DNA of 64,000 nt, taken from Hymenobacter sp. BRD67. GTDB taxonomy: Bacteria; Bacteroidota; Bacteroidia; Cytophagales; Hymenobacteraceae. A model generated the notes under the pieces. That model saw only the letters and a program-made list of their open reading frames with translations. It searched no databases and was not told the origin of the DNA. The stretch lies in contig NZ_CP053904.1 in assembly GCF_013256425.1 (NCBI RefSeq), forward strand, positions 992,001 to 1,056,000, in the 5' to 3' direction. Positions 37,708 to 45,923 of this stretch are shown one piece after another. A program made the translations under genes and the position numbers. Within the stretch, counting starts at the first letter, position 1; every line of letters starts with the position of its first letter.

Positions 37708-38829
37708 GTGTATCTCTTGCTGCCTTCTTTGCTTTTGTATTGCCTGCTCTGGCTGGTGCTCATGGCCTGGGCTACCTGGCGGCTGGCCACGCGCCGCGGG
37801 GCGGCCACGCCGGTGGCCCGGCCTACGCCGTGGCCGCGCGTCAGCATTCTGGTGGCGGCCCGCAATGAGGAAGGCAACCTGCCGCGCTGCCTGGGCAGCC
37901 TGCGCTCGCTGGAGTACCCGGCCAGCCTGCTGGAGATTTTGGTGGGCGACGATGCCAGCACCGACCGAACCCGCGCCGTAGCCGAAGCTTCCCTGGCCGG
38001 GTATGAAGGCAATTACCGGGTACTTGCAATAACTGACAACCTGGGCCGGGCGCGTGGTAAGGCCAACGTGCTGGCGCACCTGGCCCGCGCCGCTACTGCT
38101 GATTACCTGCTCATTACCGATGCCGATATTGCCGTGCCGCCCACATGGGTGGCGGCCATGCTGGCACATGCCGCGCCGGGCGTGGGCACCGTAACGGGCC
38201 TCACGGTGATAGCTGGCCCTGGCCTGTTGGCCCGCCTGCAGCGCCTCGACTGGCTGCTGTCGCTGGCCCTCATTCAGGTGGGCACTGAGGCTGGTCAGCC
38301 CCTCACGGCCATGGGCAACAATATGCTAGTCATCCGGCCTGCTTACCAGGCCACCGGCGGTTACGAGGCCTTACCCTTCTCCGTAACCGAAGATTTTGCC
38401 TTATTCAAGGCCGTGAATGCGCACGGCTTCGGCTTCCGGCAGCTGTTTGAGCCGGCTGTGCGCGCCACCTCCCTGCCGGCTGCTTCGTGGGGGAGCTTGG
38501 TGCAGCAGCGCCTGCGCTGGCTGCGCGGAGTAGCCGCGCTGCCCTGGCACGTGCAGGCCGGCCTGGTGTTTTTTAGCGGCTACTGGCTGGTGGCGCTGGG
38601 GCTGGCGCTGGCCGGCCGGCCAGGGCTGGCGCTGGCAGCGCTGGCCCTGAAAATACTGAGTAGCTATGCCCTCACGGTGGCGGCCAGCCAGCGCGCCGGC
38701 ATTGCCCGGCCCGCCTGGTGGCTGGTGCCGGCCTTCGAAGCATATTCGCTGGCCTTAACTACCCACCTGTCGCTGGTGCGGCTCCTGGGCCGGCGCGGTA
38801 TCGAATGGAAGGGTAGGACTTACCGCTAA
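37708..38829 (+). CDS. Glycosyltransferase family 2, membrane-bound
   Basis: 373 residues, GTG start, beginning with a membrane segment (YLLLPSLLLYCLLWLVLMAW). The GT-A core has VSILVAARNEEGNLPRCL, VGDDASTDRT, the DxD-type TDADIAVPP, the acidic TEDFAL (general base) and QQRLRWLRG, the Q-x-x-R-W motif of processive GT2 enzymes. Two or three C-terminal membrane segments follow. It likely builds or modifies an envelope polysaccharide or glycolipid; the deacetylase upstream could act on the same product (inference). Confidence 0.92.
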   Translation: MYLLLPSLLLYCLLWLVLMAWATWRLATRRGAATPVARPTPWPRVSILVAARNEEGNLPRCLGSLRSLEYPASLLEILVGDDASTDRTRAVAEASLAGYEGNYRVLAITDNLGRARGKANVLAHLARAATADYLLITDADIAVPPTWVAAMLAHAAPGVGTVTGLTVIAGPGLLARLQRLDWLLSLALIQVGTEAGQPLTAMGNNMLVIRPAYQATGGYEALPFSVTEDFALFKAVNAHGFGFRQLFEPAVRATSLPAASWGSLVQQRLRWLRGVAALPWHVQAGLVFFSGYWLVALGLALAGRPGLALAALALKILSSYALTVAASQRAGIARPAWWLVPAFEAYSLALTTHLSLVRLLGRRGIEWKGRTYR

Positions 38830-38853
38830 TATTTAGTAACGAATTATATAAAA

Positions 38854-39294
38854 ATGACAACCCAATCCAAGCACTTAGAAGCCAGTAGCTATAGTATCAT
38901 CTCCCTTGAGCCGACCCAGACCTACGCCCTGCGCCAGGCGGTGCTGTGGCCCGATAAACCCCTGACCTACGTGCAATTGCCCGACGATGCGGCCGGCCAG
39001 CACTTCGGGGCGTTGGTGGGCGGTGAGTTGCGGGCGGTAATTTCGCTGTTCGTCGCCGGAGCGGAGGCCCGCTTTCGCAAGTTTGCCACCGACCCGGCCT
39101 GGCAGGGTAGAGGACTTGGCACGGCGCTGCTGCGCCACATTACGGCCGTGGCGCGAGCGCAGGGAGCCCGCACGCTCGGGTGCGACGCCCGGATGAGTAC
39201 CCTGCCTTTTTACCGGCGCTTTGGGCTGGCTCCGGCAGGAGACGTGTTTTACAAAGGCGACCTGGCCTATGTGAAACTGAGTTGCTTGCTGTGA
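38854..39294 (+). CDS. GNAT family N-acetyltransferase
   Basis: 146 residues with the acetyl-CoA loop FATDPAWQGRGLGTALLRHI (Q/R-x-x-G-x-G/A form: QGRGLG). The C-terminal FYRRFGLAPAGDVFYKGDLAYVKL is typical. Cytoplasmic, substrate unknown. Starts 24 bp after the GT2 stop and may be co-transcribed with it and the TatD gene (17 bp downstream). Confidence 0.9.
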   Translation: MTTQSKHLEASSYSIISLEPTQTYALRQAVLWPDKPLTYVQLPDDAAGQHFGALVGGELRAVISLFVAGAEARFRKFATDPAWQGRGLGTALLRHITAVARAQGARTLGCDARMSTLPFYRRFGLAPAGDVFYKGDLAYVKLSCLL

Positions 39295-39311
39295 AACATA
39301 TAGTTTTTGCT

Positions 39312-40091
39312 ATGAATTTAATAGAAACCCACGCTCACCTCTATTCCGAGCAGTTTCGGCCCGACCAGGCCGAGGTACTGCACCGGGCCGTGGCCGCCGG
39401 CGTCGGCACCATCCTGCTGCCGAATGTAGACCACTCTACCATCGACGCCATGCTGGAGCTGGAAGCCGCCGCGCCCCAAACCTGCCACGCTATGATGGGC
39501 CTGCACCCGTGCTCGGTGGGGCCAACGTTTGAGAAGGAGCTGCACCTGGTCGAAGACTGGCTCAGCAAGCGCCCCTTCGTGGCGGTAGGCGAGTGCGGTA
39601 TCGACTTGTATTGGGATAAAACCTACCTGCCTCAGCAACAGGAGGCCCTGCGCGTGCAGCTAGCGCTGGCCAAACAGTACGACCTGCCCATTGTGCTGCA
39701 CACCCGCGACGCCTTTGAGGAGGCGTTTGCGCTCGTGGCCGAAGCCCAGGACGGCTCTCTGCGCGGCGTTTTTCACTGCTTTTCGGGTAGCCTGGAGGAG
39801 GCCGAGCGCGTTATTGGACTGGGCTTTAAAATGGGTATTGGCGGAGTAGCCACCTTTAAGAATGGTGGCCTCGATAAAGTGCTGCCGCACGTTGAGGTAG
39901 CGCATCTGGTGCTCGAAACCGACTGCCCTTATCTGGCACCCGTACCGTATCGGGGCAAGCGCAACGAGCCAGCCTACCTGCCGCTGGTGCTGCACCGGGT
40001 GGCCGCGCTGCTGGGCCAGTCGCCCGAGGCAGTGGCGGAGGCAACCACCCGCAACGCGCAGGAGCTATTCCGGCTGGCGAATCAGGGGTAA
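39312..40091 (+). CDS. tatD: TatD family hydrolase (metal-dependent DNase)
   Basis: 259 residues from ATG 39312 (MNLIETHAHLYSEQF); the frame is open much further upstream but overlaps the GNAT gene. Motifs: THAHLYS metal histidines, MMGLHPCSV, VAVGECGIDLYWD (catalytic Glu region), LPIVLHTRDAFEEA, GVFHCFSGSLEEAERV and LVLETDCPYLAPVPYRGKRNEPAY (two phrases). A complete TIM-barrel metallohydrolase, likely a 3'-5' DNase with quality-control role. Confidence 0.94.
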   Translation: MNLIETHAHLYSEQFRPDQAEVLHRAVAAGVGTILLPNVDHSTIDAMLELEAAAPQTCHAMMGLHPCSVGPTFEKELHLVEDWLSKRPFVAVGECGIDLYWDKTYLPQQQEALRVQLALAKQYDLPIVLHTRDAFEEAFALVAEAQDGSLRGVFHCFSGSLEEAERVIGLGFKMGIGGVATFKNGGLDKVLPHVEVAHLVLETDCPYLAPVPYRGKRNEPAYLPLVLHRVAALLGQSPEAVAEATTRNAQELFRLANQG

Positions 40092-40179
40092 GTGACTAGT
40101 AGAGAAGCTGCTTAAAACCTGGCTTGCTGCCCGTCTTCATTTTTGTTGCTGCGCCTTACTCATTTTGTTGGCTTTCCCT

Positions 40180-41262
40180 ATGCTCTCCGACCTGCCCCTG
40201 CTTACCCTGCCCACCGCTACCGATGCTACCGACCGCACCGCGCCCCGGCTGCTTATCCTGTACACGGGCGGGACGGTAGGCATGGCCGTAAACCGCCACC
40301 AGGAGCTGGTGCCCATGCACTTCGACAAGCTCGACCGCAAGATGCCCGAGCTGCGGCAGCTGCCTTACCGCCTCGAGCTGCTGGCCTTGCCTCAGCTTAT
40401 TGACAGCAGCAATGTTACCCCGGCCGACTGGTTGCGGCTGGTCCGGCTTATCGGCCAACACTATGCTGATTTTGATGGGTTTGTGATACTGCATGGCACC
40501 GACACCATGGCCTATTCGGCGGCAGCGCTTAGCTTTCTGCTCGAACATTTGGGGAAGCCCGTAGTATTTACCGGGGCGCAGGTGCCCGTTGGCCGCACTC
40601 GCTCCGATGCTACCCGCAATCTGCTCACGGCCCTGGAGATAGCCGCCGCCCGGCACCCGCGCGCGCGCACCGTGCGCATGCCCGAGGTAGGCGTTTTTTT
40701 TAACGATATCCTTATCCGGGGCACGCGGGCTAAAAAAGTAGAAAGCCAGCAGTTTGCCGCTTTCAAAAGCGAGAACTACCCGCCGCTGGCCCGGGCCGGT
40801 ATCAATCTGGACTTTAACGACAAAAGCATTCGCCTGCTGCCTGCTGCCCACCTCAGGATTCACGACCGGCTCGAAGAAAAGGTCGCCGTGCTGCGGCTTT
40901 TCCCCGGCATCACGGCTGCCGTGGTCGAAGCGGTGCTGGGCGTGCCGGGCCTGCGTGGCTGCGTGCTCGAAACCTACGGCTCGGGCAATGCGCCCACTGC
41001 ACCTTGGTTTCTGGCCTGCCTCGAGAAAGCCCAGCAGCGCGGGGTATTTATCCTGAACGTAAGCCAGTGCGAAGAAGGCCGCGTAATTCAGGGGCGTTAC
41101 GAAACCAGTGCCCGGCTTAGTAGCCTCGGGGTTATCGGTGGCGACGACATCACCACCGAAGCGGCTATTACCAAACTCATGTTTGTCCTCGGCCTGGGCT
41201 TGCCCGAAGCTCAAATTCGCCAGCAACTCGCACAGGATTTGCGCGGCGAAATCACGCTGTAA
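40180..41262 (+). CDS. ansA: Type I L-asparaginase
   Basis: 360 residues from ATG 40180. N-terminal LLILYTGGTVGMAV supplies the nucleophile threonine; DGFVILHGTDTMAYSAAALS holds the second threonine-aspartate-lysine-type site; GKPVVFTGAQVPVGRTRSDATRNL (in two parts) is typical of the cytoplasmic type I enzyme. No signal peptide. Hydrolyses asparagine to aspartate and ammonia. Confidence 0.94.
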   Translation: MLSDLPLLTLPTATDATDRTAPRLLILYTGGTVGMAVNRHQELVPMHFDKLDRKMPELRQLPYRLELLALPQLIDSSNVTPADWLRLVRLIGQHYADFDGFVILHGTDTMAYSAAALSFLLEHLGKPVVFTGAQVPVGRTRSDATRNLLTALEIAAARHPRARTVRMPEVGVFFNDILIRGTRAKKVESQQFAAFKSENYPPLARAGINLDFNDKSIRLLPAAHLRIHDRLEEKVAVLRLFPGITAAVVEAVLGVPGLRGCVLETYGSGNAPTAPWFLACLEKAQQRGVFILNVSQCEEGRVIQGRYETSARLSSLGVIGGDDITTEAAITKLMFVLGLGLPEAQIRQQLAQDLRGEITL

Positions 41263-41352
41263 CAGCTGGTTGCTGCCGATAGTCTATTTCCGTTGCGGGT
41301 CCGCAATGCACTTTTTGCCAGCGCAGGCGATTACCTCATCACCTTTCCGCCC

Positions 41353-41360
41353 TATCTTTG
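41353..41360 (+). promoter_or_regulatory. -7 promoter element for tRNA-Ser
   Basis: TATCTTTG, exact TAnnTTTG, ending 11 bp before the mature tRNA 5' end. Confidence 0.55.
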
Positions 41361-41371
41361 CAGCCCCATTC

Positions 41372-41459
41372 AGAGAGGTGTCCGAGTGGTCGAAGGAGCA
41401 CGCCTGGAAAGTGTGTATAGCCCAAAAGGTTATCGTGGGTTCGAATCCCATCCTCTCTG
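41372..41459 (+). tRNA. tRNA-Ser, anticodon GGA
   Basis: 88 nt. Acceptor arms AGAGAGG (41372-41378) and CCTCTCT (41452-41458) pair fully; the anticodon loop CTGGAAA (41404-41410) presents GGA, reading UCC/UCU; a long variable arm (TATAGCCCAAAAGGTTATC region) and a T arm GGGTTCGAATCCC confirm a class II serine tRNA. CCA is not encoded. Confidence 0.95.
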
Positions 41460-41520
41460 CTTTTAACCGACGAATCCCGTTGTAAGTCAAGTGCTTACAA
41501 CGGGATTCGTCGGTTAAAAG
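41460..41520. terminator. Perfect 27-bp inverted repeat directly after tRNA-Ser
   Basis: 41460-41486 (CTTTTAACCGACGAATCCCG...) pairs exactly with 41494-41520, loop TCAAGTG. It abuts the tRNA 3' end, so it probably terminates its transcript; the perfection and length are unusual and also fit a mobile palindromic element. Confidence 0.65.
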
Positions 41521-41926
41521 CAGCAGACAGCTATCCAGACCTTATTTTGCTAACTACCTGTTAGAAAATATTTTACATGATGGGCCGCAGGGGTTGAGCC
41601 GGCTGTCCGCTCGTCGTTCGCGCCATGTGTTCAGCAACGAGCGCACAACTGGCGAAAAAGCCGGCAGCCCGCTTCGGCTCCACCTTCCAAATCAGCTTCG
41701 TAGTGAAAGAGGATTGCTCACAAGGAGGATTCAGCTAGAACACGCTACTTAACTGATAACCTGCAAGTGCTACGTAGTGGCCGCAGCAAAAAGACGACTG
41801 GTAGCGATTTTGTGCAGAAAATACTGATTTTTATGCTATTTGCTTGGTAGCGTAGGGTATTGAATAGTAGCTTAGTAGCAGATTATCCCTTACCGGTTAA
41901 TTAAATCTGCCACTCTCTCTATCGCT
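41521..41926. other. Gene-free interval
   Basis: About 400 bp after the tRNA hairpin. It holds the family A repeat (41596-41671) and otherwise AT-rich sequence without an acceptable gene; presumably promoter region for the small gene at 41927. Confidence 0.45.
41596..41671. repeat. Family A intergenic repeat, diverged copy
   Basis: Shares 28 identical bases with 11351-11439 on the left (GCCGGCTGTCCGCTCGTCG...) and a partial right arm (AAAAAGCCGGCAGCCCG). Lies in a 400-bp gene-free interval after tRNA-Ser. Confidence 0.65.
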
Positions 41927-42112
41927 ATGACAAACGAACCTACCCTACTTGCCTCTTCGCTCTTGATTGAGCGGCATCTCGAATTCCTGGCGGGCCTGCC
42001 GAGCGCCCAGCAGCCTTATCCTGCGCCGCGCCCCACGGGCGCGGCCGGTAAGACGCTGCCGTTCCGGCCGTGGCTGGGAACCGACTTTCGCTACACCGTT
42101 GTAGCGCGTTAG
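41927..42112 (+). CDS. Small hypothetical protein (61 residues)
   Basis: MTNEPTLLASSLLIERHLEF then a Pro/Ala-rich stretch and FRPWLGTDFRYTVVAR. Unknown. Support comes from an ATG start in an otherwise gene-free stretch and a good hairpin terminator 9 bp after the stop (42122-42161). No membrane segment or signal peptide. Confidence 0.45.
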   Translation: MTNEPTLLASSLLIERHLEFLAGLPSAQQPYPAPRPTGAAGKTLPFRPWLGTDFRYTVVAR

Positions 42113-42121
42113 CGGAAGGTA

Positions 42122-42161
42122 AAGCTCCTCCCTGCGCGTCAGTATGTGCAGGGAGGAGCTT
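42122..42161. terminator. Terminator hairpin
   Basis: AAGCTCCTCCCTGC (42122-42135) pairs exactly with 42148-42161; perfect 14-bp stem, 12-nt loop. It separates the small gene from the convergent TetR gene and may serve both. Confidence 0.7.
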
Positions 42162-42221
42162 AAGCCGGCTAGCCTTTCAGCTGCCGGTAGTGGCCTCGCG
42201 TAGTAGTCAGGTATGGGGTGC

Positions 42222-42806
42222 CTAATGTAGCTCCAGGCCACCCAGCAAAACGGTAATGATATTATTTTCCAGCTCTTCGGCCGTTAGGCCACGGCCGGGC
42301 CTGTACCAGAGCTCCACCCAGCGCACTGCCGACAGCACCGTAAACAAGGCTACCGAGGCATTTACCGGCCGAAACTCACCCGCCGCTATCCCAGCCTCGA
42401 TGAGCGCGGCAAAGCCTTTCTCATAACTCTTACGTGCCTGCTTAAACTCCGTCAGCCGAGGTTCGGGCAGGTATTTCCAATCATGATTGGCTACCGATAC
42501 GGCGGCCCCGTCCTCCACCATCAGGCGGATATGCAGGCGCACGAGGGCCTTTATCTTCTCGCTGTACGAAATGCCAGTGTGCTCGATAGCAGCTAGCTGC
42601 GAGATATACGTGTCCGAAATCCGAAAGCAGATAGTATCCAGCAGCTCGTCTTTCGACTTGATGTGATTGTACATGCTTGCGGCCTCCATGCCAACCTGGC
42701 CAGCCAGGTCACGCATAGAGGTTCCACTATATCCACGGTCTTTGAAAAGCTTGGCTGCTTCGGCCAGAATCAGCTCACGCTTAACCGATTTCTTCGTCTT
42801 GAGCAT
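42222..42806 (-). CDS. TetR/AcrR family transcriptional regulator
   Basis: 194 residues. N-terminal helix-turn-helix: ILAEAAKLFKDRGYSGTSMRDLAGQVGMEAASMYNHIKSKDELL (in two phrases), a standard TetR DNA-binding domain, followed by a helical ligand-binding domain (LVRLHIRLMVEDGAAVSVAN, AALIEAGIAAGEFRPVN). Effector and targets unknown; fatty-acid or phenylacetate-type TetR regulators have a similar C-terminal pattern, but I cannot assign one. The next gene upstream, a cytochrome b561, is on the same strand 70 bp away. Confidence 0.92.
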   Translation of the reverse strand: MLKTKKSVKRELILAEAAKLFKDRGYSGTSMRDLAGQVGMEAASMYNHIKSKDELLDTICFRISDTYISQLAAIEHTGISYSEKIKALVRLHIRLMVEDGAAVSVANHDWKYLPEPRLTEFKQARKSYEKGFAALIEAGIAAGEFRPVNASVALFTVLSAVRWVELWYRPGRGLTAEELENNIITVLLGGLELH

Positions 42807-42876
42807 GGAAAGGCGGGTGGGAGAGGAGTACGCCCTACAAAGTTACTTCCATACGCGCCACCCTAACGAATGTTTG

Positions 42877-43650
42877 TTAATAGTCGCGCGGCGTGCGCGG
42901 GTCCACGGTGCCACTTACCATGCGGGAAACGAGCCCCTGGTCTTCGGTGATTTCTGACCACACTACGCCGACCACATGCAGTACAATGTAGCCGATTATC
43001 AGATACATGGTTACATTATGTATTTCCGAGGCCGTATGCTCCAGGCGGTGCAGCCAGGGTACATCATCGGCCCAGGTCAGGGCAAGGCCAGTTACTACCA
43101 TCGTGGTAATAAACAGGTAAAACGCGGCGTAAGTGAGTTTGGCGAACAACGCATGGCGGGCATCGGCGTGCTCGGCCGGGGCCGCCAGCTTAAAGCGCCG
43201 CGCCGCGGCCATCAGCCGTGCCCCAAAGCGGCGGCCCGCTGGGTCCAGGGCCTGCATCACAGTCCAGAACAGCCAGAAAGCCGCCAGCGTAAGGCCAATC
43301 CAGATGTGCCAGTGCCAGATGCGCTCGCTGATGACGTGAGCCATCGCCCGGCCCTGCTGCTCGGTAAGGTTGCCGCCACCCTTGCTGAAAGCCTGCTGAA
43401 ACTCCGGAACGGCTCCTCGGGCGTTGACGATAACCTTCTGGAAAAGAATCGTTAGCAGCTGGCCCGACACCAGGGCAGCGTTTATCCAGTGCCACAGGCG
43501 CATGGGGCCGAGTAGTCGTGAGTGGCGGTGGCGGGCGGCAGAGCGGGTGACGGCATGCAAAGTGAAATAAGGCGCAGGGTACAGACGTAATTCCTCGGCT
43601 AAAGTATTGATAATATTACTTGTACAATCAATACTTTGTCTATTATTCAA
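42877..43650 (-). CDS. Cytochrome b561-type membrane protein
   Basis: Di-haem b-type cytochrome domain related to Ni/Fe-hydrogenase cytochrome b: four membrane helices with haem-ligand histidines in MRLWHWINAALVSGQLL, RIWHWHIWIGLTLAAFWL, and EIHNVTMYLIIGYIVLHVVG. Likely passes electrons between quinones and a periplasmic or membrane partner. Start uncertain: a TTG at 43650 gives 257 residues, but the N-terminal 40 or so residues before HSRLLGPMRLWHW may not be translated. Partner gene not identified. Confidence 0.85.
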   Translation of the reverse strand: MNNRQSIDCTSNIINTLAEELRLYPAPYFTLHAVTRSAARHRHSRLLGPMRLWHWINAALVSGQLLTILFQKVIVNARGAVPEFQQAFSKGGGNLTEQQGRAMAHVISERIWHWHIWIGLTLAAFWLFWTVMQALDPAGRRFGARLMAAARRFKLAAPAEHADARHALFAKLTYAAFYLFITTMVVTGLALTWADDVPWLHRLEHTASEIHNVTMYLIIGYIVLHVVGVVWSEITEDQGLVSRMVSGTVDPRTPRDY

Positions 43651-43685
43651 CTAAAAACAACGGCATGCATCTGAAAATCAGATAT

Positions 43686-44927
43686 TTACTGCGCAATTGC
43701 TTCCGGCTCGGCGATAGTACTGGGCACCAACGTGCGGCCCGGGTAAATCAGCAAAGCATGCTCCAGGCACGTCAAGGCTGCATCAAGGTCTTGTAAATTC
43801 AATATATAGGCAAGGCGCACTTGCTGGCGGCCCAAGTCCGGCGTTTGGTAAAAGCCATTGGCTGGTGACAGCATCAGCGTCTGGTTTTTATAGCTGAAAT
43901 CGGTCAGCAGCCATTCGCCAAAGCGCTCGGCATCGTCTACGGGCAGGTGGGCCATTACATAGAAAGCGCCGCCGGGCACCGGGCACTGCACACCGGGCAT
44001 GGCTTGCAGGCGGCGCACGGCCAGGTCGCGGCGGGCCTGATACTCCGCGCGGTTTTCGTCAAAATAGCTTTCGGGCAGGGCAACTGCGGCCTCGCCCAGC
44101 AGCATGCCCAGGCCGGGCGGACTAATACGCATCTGGGCAAAGTGAAAGGCGGCCTGAAACACGTCTTTGTTACGCGTCACGAGCGAGCCTACCCGCGCCC
44201 CGCAGGCGCTGTAGCGCTTCGAGATGGTATCCAGCACCACTACATAGGGCTCGCCGCCCGCCAGGTTGAGGGCGCTGGTAGCGCGGGCGCCGTCGTAGCA
44301 ATATTCGCGGTAGGCCTCATCCGAGAGCAGAAACAGCTGGTGCTGACGGCACAGCTGGAGCAAGGCTTCCAGCTCGGCGCGGCTATACACGTAGCCCGTA
44401 GGGTTATTCGGGTTGCACAGCAGAATAGCCTTGGTACGGGGCGTAATAACTGCTTCAAAATCAGCTAGCGGCGGCAGGGCAAAGCCGTTGTCAATAGTGG
44501 CCGTCACGGTTACAATATGCACGCCCGCCGCAATAGCGAAGGCCGTGTACGCTCCATAAAAGGGTTCTGGCACTATCAGCTCGTCGCCGGGGTTCAGGCA
44601 GGTGAGCAGCGCAAACAGGATAGCCTCGCTGCCGGCCGTCGTCACCAGTATTTCCCCGGTGGCTACCTCAATGCCGGCGCGGTGGTAGTAGGCAGTCAGC
44701 TTCTGCCGGTAGCTGTCGGTGCCCGCGCCATTGCTATAGGCCAGCACCCGAATATCGGCCTTGCGCACGGCCTCAAACATGCTCGGCGGGGTGGCGATAT
44801 CGGGCTGACCAATATTAAGCTGATAGACTTTTTTGCCCTGTTGACGGGCAGCTTCGGCAAACGGGGCCAGCTTGCGAAAGGGCGAAACGGGCATATCCTG
44901 CCCCCGCTGCGATACGGATAACGACAT
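43686..44927 (-). CDS. Pyridoxal-phosphate-dependent aminotransferase, class I/II
   Basis: 413 residues. Fold-type I signature segments: INIGQPDIATPP-like N-terminus (QLNIGQPDIATPPS), TTAGSEAILFALL, PEPFYGAYTAFA, LLCNPNNPTGYVYS, FLLSDEAYREYCYDG and the PLP-lysine region VLDTISKRYSACGARVGSLV (SKRYSACG, lysine in SK). Most similar to aspartate/tyrosine-type transaminases used in amino-acid metabolism. Exact substrate not determinable. Confidence 0.94.
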   Translation of the reverse strand: MSLSVSQRGQDMPVSPFRKLAPFAEAARQQGKKVYQLNIGQPDIATPPSMFEAVRKADIRVLAYSNGAGTDSYRQKLTAYYHRAGIEVATGEILVTTAGSEAILFALLTCLNPGDELIVPEPFYGAYTAFAIAAGVHIVTVTATIDNGFALPPLADFEAVITPRTKAILLCNPNNPTGYVYSRAELEALLQLCRQHQLFLLSDEAYREYCYDGARATSALNLAGGEPYVVVLDTISKRYSACGARVGSLVTRNKDVFQAAFHFAQMRISPPGLGMLLGEAAVALPESYFDENRAEYQARRDLAVRRLQAMPGVQCPVPGGAFYVMAHLPVDDAERFGEWLLTDFSYKNQTLMLSPANGFYQTPDLGRQQVRLAYILNLQDLDAALTCLEHALLIYPGRTLVPSTIAEPEAIAQ

Positions 44928-45052
44928 AAGCTAAATATCGAATAATATAAACGTAAAAATGTGCTGAATGCGAAGTGGTAAAAGCTGCCGCGTTAAGTAA
45001 AAACGTCCACAGCATCCCATTTTTCCATTCAGCACATTTTCAGCTGTAGTGG

Positions 45053-45688
45053 CTAGCCGTTGCGCTTGTTCAGCTCATCCCGAATCTTGGCGGCTTTTTC
45101 GTAGTCTTCTTTTTCCAGTGCCTGCGCCAGCATCTTGGTCAGCTCGTCGAGCGACACCTGCCCGCTGGGCTCGCGGGGCTCGGTGGCTTTGGCCGCGCGC
45201 GGGGCCTCACTTTCGCTCTCCTCTTCGTCCTCATCGTGGTCGTCGTCATCCTCTTCTTCTTCGCCCGCCTCGTCGAGGTCGGAGAGGATGATGCCGGCTT
45301 CACTGAGCACACTTTCTACCGTAAAAATGGGCACTCCGAAGCGCAGGCCAATCGCAATGGCATCGGAAGGCCGGGCATCAATCTCAAAGGTGGTAGCCCC
45401 GTCGGAGCACACGATGCGCGAATAAAATACGCCTTCCTTGAGGTCGGAGATAACTACTTCAATAATAGTGACGTGCACATGCTCGGCAAACGCCTTGAAC
45501 AGGTCGTGCGTGAGGGGCCGGTTGGGGCTGATTTTCTCAATCTGGATGGCAATGCTCTGGGCCTCAAACATGCCGATGATAATCGGCAGGCGGCGGTTGC
45601 CATGCTTCTCGCCCAGGATAAGGGCAAAGGAGCCGGATTGCGACTGCGAGGAGGACAGGCCCAGAATTTCGAGGGGTATTTTTTTCAA
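45053..45688 (-). CDS. Bifunctional nuclease family protein with C-terminal UVR motif
   Basis: 211 residues. The N-terminal 140 residues are a bifunctional nuclease domain (KKIPLEILGLSSSQSQSGSF, FALILGEKHGNRRLPIIIGM, DLKEGVFYSRIV, FEIDARPSDAIAIGLRFGVPIF). Then comes an extremely acidic linker (GEEEEDDDDHDEDEEESESE) and a UvrB/UvrC-type helical hairpin (LDELTKMLAQALEKEDYEKAAKIRDELNKR, two phrases). Family members cleave RNA and DNA in vitro. The UVR addition occurs in Bacteroidota members; its partner is unknown. Confidence 0.9.
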   Translation of the reverse strand: MKKIPLEILGLSSSQSQSGSFALILGEKHGNRRLPIIIGMFEAQSIAIQIEKISPNRPLTHDLFKAFAEHVHVTIIEVVISDLKEGVFYSRIVCSDGATTFEIDARPSDAIAIGLRFGVPIFTVESVLSEAGIILSDLDEAGEEEEDDDDHDEDEEESESEAPRAAKATEPREPSGQVSLDELTKMLAQALEKEDYEKAAKIRDELNKRNG

Positions 45689-45809
45689 GGGTCTCGGGGA
45701 CTTGAATTCTTGGTAAATAAAAGCGATGCTTTCCGTACGACAAATAAAGCGAGTACGGCCGGAAACGGCTCACAAAAAAAGCTGAATTTGACGTAAAATA
45801 CGAAATAAG

Positions 45810-45904
45810 AACGTCATGCTGAGCTTGCAAAGCAGCTTGTCCGAACTGCCGGATGCATGACCCGACAGCGCGAACAAGCTGCTTTGCAAGCCCACCATGA
45901 CGTT
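45810..45904. repeat. Long inverted repeat (GTCATGCTGAGC family), copy 2
   Basis: Left arm 45810-45844 (AACGTCATGCTGAGCTTGCA...) against right arm 45871-45904 (...TGCAAGCCCACCATGACGTT) with a few mismatches. Same outer sequence as copy 1 at 30057-30161 but a different inner stem. Lies between the nuclease gene start and the end of etfA. Confidence 0.75.
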
Positions 45905-45923
45905 ACTGGCCTAGCAACGCGCC

